Origin: Planctomycetota bacterium
GTDB lineage: Bacteria > Planctomycetota > Planctomycetia > Pirellulales > Pirellulaceae
Reading direction: 5' to 3'
DNA: 11,752 bases
Assembly (NCBI GenBank): GCA_023430365.1
Contig: JAEZAS010000478.1
Coordinates: 1-11,752 of the forward strand
The notes beneath the pieces were generated by a model. The model did not search any database and was not told where the DNA came from. It saw only the letters and a program-made list of their open reading frames with translations. The position numbers and the translations under genes were made by a program. Position 1 is the stretch's first letter. Each line of letters starts with the position of its first letter. Positions 1 through 6,523 of this stretch are shown piece by piece.

Positions 1-33
1 ATACAACCCACCCTACGATCAAACCGGCAATGC

Positions 34-732
34 TTACTTGGCGGGCTTGATCTTGATGTTGCGAAACGCGACCGGGCCGTGGTCACCCTGGAACATGAGC
101 GGGCCGGTCGGCGCTTCCTTGCCCGTGACGCCGGACGGCGTGGGGCCCTTCATCTCGATGTCTTCGTGGATCACTTCGCCGTTGAGCGTAACTTTCACGA
201 AGCGAGCATTGGCGACCTTCTTATCCCCCTCGAACTTCGGCGCCTGGAACACGATTTCCATCGTCTGCCACTCGCCGGGCTTCTTCGCGGCGTTCTTCCG
301 CGGAGCGGCGGCGTTGTAGAGCCCGCCCAGGTCGCCCGGGCCGATCTTGTCCTTGCCGTAGCTATCGAGGATCTGGACCTCGTACTCGCCCATCACGTAG
401 ACGCCCGAGTTCGAGCCTTGGGGCACCATGATGTCGAGGCTGATCGTGGCGTCGCCGTGCTCGGCTTCGGTTTGGATATTCACGCTCGTCGCGGCGTTGA
501 TCAGCTGGGCTGGGCCCTCGCCACGTTCGGAAACCTTGATCGCCTTCGGGTTGTCGTCGGCGAGCGAGGCGTAGCCGACGACCCACTTGCTCTTGTCGGC
601 CGAACCTTTGAACTTCCAGCCGGTCGTGTCCTTGCCGTTGAACGGCGTGATCGGATCGGCTGCGAGACCGAGAGCGGGAACAACCAGGCAAGCAATGGCA
701 ACCAAAGAGGCCAGGCGAAAGCGGAGCGTCAT
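34..732 (-). CDS. Secreted DUF1080 (3-keto-disaccharide hydrolase-like) protein
   Basis: The 232-residue product has a clear Sec signal peptide (residues 1-24, hydrophobic core LASLVAIACLVVPALGLA, cleavage likely before ADP). One DUF1080 domain follows, a concanavalin-like beta-sandwich found in very many planctomycete secreted proteins. Family marks seen are FNGKDTTGW (31-39), SNSGVYVMGEYEVQILDSYG (107-126) and the C-terminal GDHGPVAFRNIKIKP (216-230). Some members of this family act on 3-keto-disaccharides or bind glycans, so a role in carbohydrate breakdown outside the cytoplasm is inferred. There is no attached cytochrome or sulfatase domain, so this is the minimal single-domain form at about its usual length. 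The start is supported by AAGGA about 10 bases upstream. The gene upstream ends in its own terminator, so this gene is probably transcribed alone. No terminator is visible in the 33 bases left after the stop. Confidence 0.9.
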   Translation of the reverse strand: MTLRFRLASLVAIACLVVPALGLAADPITPFNGKDTTGWKFKGSADKSKWVVGYASLADDNPKAIKVSERGEGPAQLINAATSVNIQTEAEHGDATISLDIMVPQGSNSGVYVMGEYEVQILDSYGKDKIGPGDLGGLYNAAAPRKNAAKKPGEWQTMEIVFQAPKFEGDKKVANARFVKVTLNGEVIHEDIEMKGPTPSGVTGKEAPTGPLMFQGDHGPVAFRNIKIKPAK

Positions 733-777
733 GGAGTGTGTCCTTGGCGGGGTGAGACAGGGGGGACGAACGCCCGC

Positions 778-783
778 ATTCTA
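778..783 (-). promoter_or_regulatory. Possible -10 element for the DUF1080 gene
   Basis: The minus strand reads TAGAAT followed by G, five of six matches to TATAAT, which would give a leader of about 39 bases. The hexamer 17 bases upstream (TTTCGA) is a poor -35 match, so the call is weak. Confidence 0.25.
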
Positions 784-829
784 GACGACGCACCTGACGC
801 TCGAAACTAGCGCCGCACGTTAGCCTCCC

Positions 830-853
830 CGTAACTGAATTCGCCAGAATTCA
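830..853 (-). repeat. Dispersed intergenic palindromic repeat, copy 1
   Basis: Read on the minus strand, this 24-base stretch is TGAATTCTGGCGAATTCAG followed by TTACG. It matches 2068-2091 on the plus strand at 23 of 24 positions. The core is an inverted repeat, GAATTC-TGGC-GAATTC, able to form a hairpin. It lies between two minus-strand genes, outside both and beyond the terminator at 874-910. Two copies in both gaps of the left part suggest a family of short intergenic repeats. Confidence 0.75.
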
Positions 854-873
854 CACGAGCTAGTGCAGAGGCC

Positions 874-910
874 AAGAAACAAAACATGCCCACACGGGTG
901 GTGGGCATGT
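874..910 (-). terminator. Intrinsic terminator of the small coiled-coil protein gene
   Basis: On the minus strand the transcript would form a perfect 10-bp stem (ACATGCCCAC at 910-901 with GTGGGCATGT at 893-884) and a 7-base loop. A run reading TTTTGTTTCTT comes directly after it. It begins 27 bases after the stop codon at 938-940, where a rho-independent terminator of that gene is expected. It separates that gene from the DUF1080 gene downstream. Confidence 0.85.
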
Positions 911-937
911 GGTTAAGCGAAGCTAACGCAAAGAAGA

Positions 938-1420
938 TCAGTTGGACTTCGACGTCGTCCCTGGCGACTTCGTCGTGCGGCGGGCGGCCGATGTGGCTGC
1001 CGGAGCCGTTGCGGTTGGGGCGATGGTGGCCGACGCTTCGGAGGTTTCGGTGGTCTCGGTGGTTTCCGCGGCGGCGGCAGTCTTCGACTTCCGCTTGCCG
1101 GCGGCATCGGCGCGCAGCTGGTAGAGCTTTTCCTTTTGTTCGTCGGTGAGGACGCCTTCGATCTCGCTGTCGCGCTGCTCCTGGAGCGACTTCACCTGCT
1201 GCTCGAGGGCTTCGAGCTGGTCGGCGTACTTCTTTTGGATGGCGTAGATATTCGTCCGCTGCTTTTCCGTCACCACTTGGGCGAAGTAAGGCGGCAGCCG
1301 GCCTTTGGCTTTCTTGGCGGCCTTCTCTTGCCCGACGAGGATGGGCTGGGCGACGAAGGCGGTCAGGAGGGACAGAGCCAGGGCAGTCGCTCCCACGGTG
1401 CGAAACATCGAGCTCGACAT
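938..1420 (-). CDS. Small exported coiled-coil protein, unknown function
   Basis: The product has 160 residues. A Sec signal peptide spans about residues 1-30 (hydrophobic VGATALALSLLTAFVAQPILVG), with the mature protein starting near QEKAAKK. A basic linker leads to LPPYFAQVVTEKQRTNIYAI (42-61). Then comes a strongly charged helix, likely coiled coil (about 62-110), containing LTDEQKEKL (91-99). The tail (about 112-160) is low complexity, rich in Ala, Thr, Ser and Lys. The LTxEQ motif after a long helix recalls the LTxxQ motif of Spy/CpxP-type periplasmic proteins, but similarity beyond that is not visible and the function is unknown. The start at residue 1 is preferred over Met5 because GGAG lies 8 bases before it. 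The gene stands alone, with a possible CATAAT -10 element upstream and a strong terminator downstream. Confidence 0.8.
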   Translation of the reverse strand: MSSSMFRTVGATALALSLLTAFVAQPILVGQEKAAKKAKGRLPPYFAQVVTEKQRTNIYAIQKKYADQLEALEQQVKSLQEQRDSEIEGVLTDEQKEKLYQLRADAAGKRKSKTAAAAETTETTETSEASATIAPTATAPAATSAARRTTKSPGTTSKSN

Positions 1421-1445
1421 AAAACGGACTCCGAAGGGCAGATGA

Positions 1446-1451
1446 ATTATG
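1446..1451 (-). promoter_or_regulatory. Possible -10 element for the small coiled-coil protein gene
   Basis: The minus strand reads CATAAT, five of six matches to TATAAT, about 26 bases before the start codon. A partial -35 match (CTGAAC) lies 15 bases further up, closer than ideal. Weak call. Confidence 0.25.
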
Positions 1452-1557
1452 CCTCGCAGATCCCCTGTTCAGGGCGTTAATGTACCCAGGAAGGATACTG
1501 CGTCAATCGTTTGTAAGGACCAGATTTGGGTTTGGGTGACGGGGCGTTGTCACCGTA

Positions 1558-1576
1558 GACAAGCTTCCAGCTTGTC
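1558..1576. repeat. Short perfect hairpin
   Basis: GACAAGCT and AGCTTGTC form an 8-bp perfect inverted repeat around a 3-base loop (TCC). No T-run follows on either strand, so it is not an obvious terminator. Confidence 0.6.
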
Positions 1577-1593
1577 CGTGAGGGGAGCGGGAT

Positions 1594-1607
1594 AGGGCTG
1601 CAGCCCT
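1594..1607. repeat. Perfect 14-bp palindrome
   Basis: AGGGCTGCAGCCCT is its own reverse complement. Outer GGG (just before) and CCC (just after) could lengthen the stem. It lies 17 bases after the hairpin ending at 1576, so the two may belong to one repeat unit. Confidence 0.6.
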
Positions 1608-1645
1608 GCCCGTAAACCAGAGCAGGAGGTGGCTGTTGTGATTTG

Positions 1646-1666
1646 ACTAACTTGCGATAAGTTGGT
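1646..1666. repeat. 8-bp hairpin
   Basis: ACTAACTT pairs with AAGTTGGT (one G-T pair) around the loop GCGAT. It is the first of three neighbouring foldable segments (1646-1666, 1680-1763, 1771-1853). Confidence 0.45.
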
Positions 1667-1679
1667 AAATTTGCTGGTT

Positions 1680-1763
1680 GGTGAGCAGTTCGTTGGCGTG
1701 GGCGGGGATAGCGGTCCTGGTAGAACCGCGACTTACGCCGAGGACGCCAGATGCCAGCTCACC
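1680..1763. other. Nested inverted repeats, possible structured RNA or cruciform
   Basis: Four nested complementary pairs fit one fold: GGTGAGC (1680-1686) with GCTCACC (1757-1763); TTGGCGT (1693-1699) with ACGCCAG (1744-1750, one wobble); GGCG (1701-1704) with CGCC (1736-1739); GCGGT (1711-1715) with ACCGC (1725-1729). The outer pairs are convincing. The inner ones could be chance in G+C-rich DNA. No known RNA family is recognised. Confidence 0.35.
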
Positions 1764-1770
1764 GGTTGGT

Positions 1771-1853
1771 GTTCAAAATTTCGAGGGGTTTTTCATCGAG
1801 TTCGGGTCCCCTGGGATGGGGTTGGTGGTGAAAAACCCCCGGTAATTTTGAAC
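1771..1853. repeat. 83-base imperfect inverted repeat (25-base arms)
   Basis: The left arm (1771-1795, begins GTTCAAAATT and ends GGGGTTTTTCA) and the right arm (1829-1853) are reverse complements at 22 of 25 positions. The three mismatches cluster near arm positions 11-14. The loop of 33 bases is G-rich. There is no reading frame inside, no clear target-site duplication outside, and no gene ending nearby that would need a terminator. A small non-autonomous repeat element or a structured RNA are the main options. Confidence 0.75.
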
Positions 1854-1952
1854 AGGCAGTCAGCTCGTGGGTGTTGTGGCTCGTGGCGTAATTGGCGGTT
1901 GGTTGTTTTCTGGCGCAAAGGCGCGGAGACGCCGAGGGAGAGGGACGAAGGG

Positions 1953-1976
1953 GCAAAGAGGCAAAGAGGCAAAGGG
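1953..1976. repeat. Purine-rich 8-bp tandem repeat
   Basis: The unit GCAAAGAG occurs at 1953-1960 and 1961-1968, followed by a degenerate copy GCAAAGGG at 1969-1976. A related purine-rich stretch runs from 1912 (GGCGCAAAGGCGCGGAGACG) into the array. Confidence 0.65.
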
Positions 1977-2066
1977 GAGAGGTGTTCCTTGGCTGGTCTT
2001 CTTGGCGGCTTGGTGGCTTGGCGTGTTTGCGTTTTGAAGACGACCGGCATTGTCTGGTTGGTTGGT

Positions 2067-2091
2067 CTGAATTCTGGCGAATTCAGCTACG
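2067..2091 (+). repeat. Dispersed intergenic palindromic repeat, copy 2
   Basis: CTGAATTCTGGCGAATTCAG (2067-2086) is a perfect 8-bp hairpin with the loop TGGC. It is followed by CTACG. Positions 2068-2091 match the minus strand of 830-853 at 23 of 24 bases. The identity extends beyond the palindrome into the flank on one side only, so the pair is a true repeat and not two chance palindromes. Confidence 0.75.
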
Positions 2092-2282
2092 TTTGGCGGG
2101 GTGGGGCAACCCAGCTTGCCTTGTGGCGTGGGGCTTGATTTGTTAGCTTAAGTCGTTTCCCTCGGCCGATTGTCGCCGGACCCATGTAGGGGCTGGCCGG
2201 TGGGGGAGAAGGCATAGCGCGGCGTTGGTTGGCGGTTTGCTAGGAGCGGAGTGCTTGCGGGTGCAGGCCTTCCGAACTCTGG

Positions 2283-2303
2283 CCCAGTCCCGAAGGGAGT
2301 GGG
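2283..2303. repeat. Short hairpin with GAA loop
   Basis: CCCAGTCCC and GGGAGTGGG pair at 8 of 9 positions around GAA. It lies about 75 bases before the S1 start codon and 7 bases before the next palindrome. Confidence 0.5.
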
Positions 2304-2310
2304 AACGCTT

Positions 2311-2326
2311 CGAACCTGAAGGTTCG
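2311..2326. repeat. Short perfect hairpin before the S1 gene
   Basis: CGAACCT-GA-AGGTTCG, 7-bp arms. Together with the hairpin at 2283 it may fall in the S1 leader, but no promoter was found that would settle this. Confidence 0.5.
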
Positions 2327-2377
2327 CGGCCAGCAGACACAACAATCGACGTGGCGGCGCAAGGTTTTTAGTAGTCA

Positions 2378-4168
<1,791 letters not shown>

Positions 4169-4198
4169 GCCCCTCGGCTGCCACGCAGCGAGAAATGT

Positions 4199-4227
4199 TT
4201 GCTAACTCCAAGAGCCCCCGGGATAAT
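4199..4227 (+). promoter_or_regulatory. Possible promoter for the lipoprotein gene, inside the S1 terminator
   Basis: TTGCTA (4199-4204, four of six to TTGACA) and GATAAT (4222-4227, five of six to TATAAT) are separated by exactly 17 bases. The -10 hexamer is the loop of the S1 terminator plus its closing G. Transcription would start near 4234, in the right arm, leaving a leader of about 49 bases to the start codon at 4283. The gap between the S1 stop and the lipoprotein gene offers little other room for a promoter. Confidence 0.45.
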
Positions 4228-4247
4228 CCTGGGGGCTCTTTCTTTTC
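4211..4247 (+). terminator. Intrinsic terminator of the S1 gene
   Basis: AGAGCCCCC (4211-4219) pairs with GGGGGCTCT (4231-4239). The stem continues inward with one G-T and two G-C pairs to 12 bp, closing on the loop ATAAT. TTTCTTTTCTT follows, a textbook rho-independent terminator. Confidence 0.92.
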
Positions 4248-4282
4248 TTGCGATCGCTTCGTCCATTCATAAGGAGGCGGAG

Positions 4283-5161
4283 ATGGTCCGTCGCTTCGCA
4301 GGGTTCGCCGCCGCGACGCTGTTCGCGGTGACCGTGGGTAGTGGGTGCTCGTCCTCCGAGTCATCGACAGCGACTGCCGAGGCGGTCGAGGCGTCGCCGA
4401 TGGTTCCGCCCGCGCCCCCGGGAACGACTTCCACCGAAAACGTCGCGTGGCAGTCGCCGCCGCTGCCAACCAAGGCCGCCTCGCCGCCGCCTGTCTCGAC
4501 CGAGGTTCCGCCTGGGTTTGTCGAGGTCGTTCCGGAATCGAAAGCTCCGGCCCGAGAGGAAGCCTTTGTTCCCGTCGAGGCGCCTCCCAAGGAGGTGTCG
4601 CCTCCTACTACGTCCACAACGACCGAGGTCGAGCCATCCAGGAGCGAGCCGAAGGAGGAGGAGGCGGAGGAGCCCGCGGTTCCAGAGGCTCCGGCGGACG
4701 CTGGCACTCCGGCGATCGCTCTCTTCATGAAGGCCAACGAAGTAACGCTGGCGAGGATGAAGGAACTGCAGGCGACGCTGGCCTCGGTGGAGGACGACAA
4801 GTCGGCCCGGGAGGCCGCCGCGAAACTGCCGGCAATCACCGACGCCTTCATCGCCCAGTCGAAGGTTGCCACTGGCCTGTACGTTGCCCTCTCCGACGAT
4901 GATCGGAAACAAGCGATTCAAGTGCTGCAGCGGGAGATGATTCGCCGGATCCAGGAGGAGAAGATGGAAAAGGCGCCGGACGACGACCTGATCGAGCTCT
5001 GCGAGAAGATCGCCCGCAGTCCGCAGCGGCCGATCATGCACGACTCGATTGTCCGGCTGCGGGACATCATGCTCGATCAGCACTCGATCTATGTGCCGGT
5101 CCTCGTTCGAGAGAAGCTCGCCAAACGGCTGGGCGCCAAGGGGAGCGACCTGCCTCGGTAG
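4283..5161 (+). CDS. Probable lipoprotein with Pro/Glu-rich linker, unknown function
   Basis: The start at 4283 is chosen because AAGGAGG ends 5 bases before it. An earlier in-frame ATG at 4199 lies upstream of the S1 terminator, which the coding sequence would then cross. The 292-residue product has a basic start, a hydrophobic stretch (about 5-18) and Cys22 in VGSGCSSS, fitting lipid attachment although the -3 residue is Gly and not the usual Leu/Val. Residues about 35-140 are a low-complexity linker rich in Pro, Glu, Thr and Ser. Residues about 145-285 are charged and predicted mainly helical (LFMKANEVTLARMKELQATL and further helices), without a family I recognise. The layout, anchor then long linker then small helical domain, suggests a periplasmic domain held away from the membrane. 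The stop codon sits in a 17-base tandem duplication. Confidence 0.75.
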   Translation: MVRRFAGFAAATLFAVTVGSGCSSSESSTATAEAVEASPMVPPAPPGTTSTENVAWQSPPLPTKAASPPPVSTEVPPGFVEVVPESKAPAREEAFVPVEAPPKEVSPPTTSTTTEVEPSRSEPKEEEAEEPAVPEAPADAGTPAIALFMKANEVTLARMKELQATLASVEDDKSAREAAAKLPAITDAFIAQSKVATGLYVALSDDDRKQAIQVLQREMIRRIQEEKMEKAPDDDLIELCEKIARSPQRPIMHDSIVRLRDIMLDQHSIYVPVLVREKLAKRLGAKGSDLPR

Positions 5162-5180
5162 CTGACCTGCCTCGATAGCT
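5147..5180 (+). repeat. 17-base tandem duplication across the lipoprotein stop codon
   Basis: GACCTGCCTCGGTAGCT (5147-5163) is followed directly by GACCTGCCTCGATAGCT (5164-5180), 16 of 17 identical. The TAG stop (5159-5161) lies in the first unit. It looks like a recent slippage duplication. Confidence 0.8.
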
Positions 5181-5495
5181 ACAGCCGTCGAAAAGAAAGC
5201 GGGCGTCACAACCGTCAGCACCCGCCGCGGCAGGCACAAGTGGAACTGGCTCGCGCGTGCTTCGCGGCGAACCTTCTGCGACCGCGCTCGGTCCTCTCAT
5301 GCGGCGAGCGCGGAGCAAACCGATTCCGCGTTACAACGGGGCCTGCCGGTGTGCGTGGCAGGGAGCGCACGACTGGCAGTGGCCGTGTCACGGTCACAAG
5401 CGTCGCAGTTCGTCGACTTTCGCATAGCATGCAGTTAGCGACTACGCCAGTTCGATACCTGGATTATCCCTCGACGCTCCTGAGAGGCATGATCA
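5162..5495. other. Gap before the sigma factor gene, no gene seen
   Basis: These 334 bases show no supportable gene and no clear terminator for the lipoprotein gene. They contain CCTGCC (5342-5347) facing GGCAGG (5357-5362) and the near-perfect palindrome at 5379-5397. No good -35/-10 pair could be assigned. Confidence 0.55.
5379..5397. promoter_or_regulatory. Near-perfect 19-bp palindrome, possible operator
   Basis: GTGGCCGTGTCACGGTCAC has two 9-base half-sites (GTGRCCGTG) around a single central T, differing at one pair. The single-base centre does not suit an RNA hairpin but does suit a dimeric DNA-binding protein. It is about 100 bases upstream of the sigma factor start, a sensible place for control of that gene. 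Confidence 0.35.
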
Positions 5496-6404
5496 ATGGC
5501 TTCGGTGAACAGTAAGAGTGGCGCTGGCAAAGGCCGGGCAGCCGTGAAGAAGAGTCCGTCGTTACAGACCCCGCTCGAGACGTACCTGCGCGAGATCAAC
5601 GAGACGGCGTTGCTCTCGGCGAAGGACGAGCAGGAACTGGCGGCGGCGATCGCGCAAGGCGACGTGCGGGCACGCGACCGCATGGTCCGCGCGAACCTGC
5701 GGCTGGTCGTGAACATCGCTCGCGGCTATACGGGGAAGGGGCTGAGCCTCCAGGATCTCATTGAGGAAGGGAACCTGGGGCTGCTGCGGGCGGTGGAAGG
5801 GTTCGACCCTGCCGTCGGCACAAGGTTCAGCACCTACGCCAGCTACTGGATCAAGCAATCGATCAAGCGGGCGCTGATCAACTCGGCAAAGACGATCCGT
5901 ATCCCCGCCTACATGGTCGAACTGCTGAGCAAGTGGCGCAGGGCCAGCGCCCGGCTGACCGAGGAACTCGGCCGGACGCCCACTCCTGAAGAAGTCGCGC
6001 GGGTGCTCGGTCTGCAAAAGAAGAAGCTGCCGATCATCAAGAAGGCCATCCGCATCTACAACAGCACGCCGCAAACCGACCAGGCCGAAGCCGGCTGGTC
6101 GCTCGGCGAGATCGTGATGGACGAGCGGCTGAAGAACCCCGAGGACGAACTGGTCGAGCACGACGTGCTCAAGAGCGTCATGGAGATGCTCCACACGATG
6201 GACCCGCGGGAGGCCACCGTGTTGAAGATGCGGTTCGGCCTCGGCGACACCGAAGCCCACACGCTGAAAGAGATCGGCGAGAGCCTCGGCCTGACGCGTG
6301 AGCGCGTCCGCCAGATCGAGACCGAAGCCCTCAGCAAGCTGGCCGATGGTCTGAAGGACCCGCGGGAACGGCAGATCGAAGCGGAAGAGGCGATGCTGGA
6401 CTAG
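5496..6404 (+). CDS. RNA polymerase sigma-70 family factor, group 2 (RpoD/RpoS-like)
   Basis: The 302-residue protein has region 1.2 (about 25-56, TPLETYLREINETALLSAKD), region 2 (about 60-140, with NLRLVVNIARGY, LSLQDLIEEGNLGLLRAVEG, FDPAVGTRFSTYASYWIKQS and TIRIPAYM), region 3 (about 141-215) and region 4 (about 230-285) with the helix-turn-helix TLKEIGESLGLTRERVRQIE. It lacks the long region 1.1 of a main sigma factor, which with its length points to a group 2 (alternative, RpoS-like) factor. In the -10 recognition helix the residues matching E. coli sigma-70 W433 and T440 are Tyr117 and Lys124; Trp118 and Gln121 are kept. The start is supported by GAGAGG 8 bases upstream. It appears to be transcribed alone, with a possible operator upstream. 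Confidence 0.95.
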   Translation: MASVNSKSGAGKGRAAVKKSPSLQTPLETYLREINETALLSAKDEQELAAAIAQGDVRARDRMVRANLRLVVNIARGYTGKGLSLQDLIEEGNLGLLRAVEGFDPAVGTRFSTYASYWIKQSIKRALINSAKTIRIPAYMVELLSKWRRASARLTEELGRTPTPEEVARVLGLQKKKLPIIKKAIRIYNSTPQTDQAEAGWSLGEIVMDERLKNPEDELVEHDVLKSVMEMLHTMDPREATVLKMRFGLGDTEAHTLKEIGESLGLTRERVRQIETEALSKLADGLKDPRERQIEAEEAMLD

Positions 6405-6426
6405 GCGGCGATGGACCGATCGCTGC
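6405..6426 (+). terminator. Hairpin after the sigma factor stop, doubtful terminator
   Basis: GCGGCGAT and ATCGCTGC pair over 8 bp (one G-T) around a 6-base loop directly after the stop codon. No T-run follows, so it may be a weak or factor-dependent terminator, or simply a 3'-end stabilising hairpin. Confidence 0.3.
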
Positions 6427-6453
6427 GGCGCTGGACCGGACGGCGGGGGATAG

Positions 6454-6482
6454 TTGAACTGTCGTGTGCGGGATATTAGGGT
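6454..6482 (+). promoter_or_regulatory. Possible promoter for the SGNH hydrolase gene
   Basis: TTGAAC (6454-6459, four of six to TTGACA) and TAGGGT (6477-6482, three of six to TATAAT) are 17 bases apart, about 40 bases before the start codon. The -10 match is poor. Confidence 0.3.
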
Positions 6483-6523
6483 AGGGCGACAAACTTCGTC
6501 CCTCTCTTGGAGTCACCGCTACG

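Larger units (their letters stand above)
1421..2377. other. 957-base gap without a convincing gene, rich in hairpins
   Basis: The gap lies between the divergent small coiled-coil gene (minus) and the S1 gene (plus). No reading frame in it has a plausible ribosome binding site together with recognisable protein sequence. From about 1620 to 2150 the plus strand is rich in G and T, with recurring GTTGG words, unlike the flanking genes. Palindromes and repeats are listed separately at 1558, 1594, 1646, 1680, 1771, 1953, 2067, 2283 and 2311. I could not pick out a good promoter for the S1 gene in it. Confidence 0.7.

Noticed and set aside
1680..1763. Known riboswitch or standard small RNA
   Set aside because: No conserved core of a familiar riboswitch, tmRNA, RNase P RNA or 6S RNA could be recognised; only the nested pairing is reported.
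1662..2138. 158-residue open frame on the plus strand inside the large gap
   Set aside because: It runs through the inverted repeat and the purine tandem repeat, has no ribosome binding site, odd Trp/Gly/Arg-rich composition and no recognisable domain.
4199..4282. Longer start for the lipoprotein gene
   Set aside because: It would translate through the S1 terminator hairpin and lacks a ribosome binding site, while 4283 has an ideal one and gives a normal signal sequence.
4361..5239. 292-residue open frame antisense to the lipoprotein gene
   Set aside because: The plus-strand gene has a perfect AAGGAGG and a signal sequence; the antisense product is Arg/Leu-rich without motifs.
5440..5480. 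tRNA-like GTTCGATAC flanked by CCAG and CTGG
   Set aside because: The stem and loop lengths do not fit a T-arm, and no acceptor stem, anticodon arm or D-arm can be placed around it.
5240..5515. 91-residue open frame before the sigma factor gene
   Set aside because: Arg-rich composition typical of out-of-frame G+C-rich DNA, no Shine-Dalgarno sequence, and it overlaps the well-supported sigma factor start.
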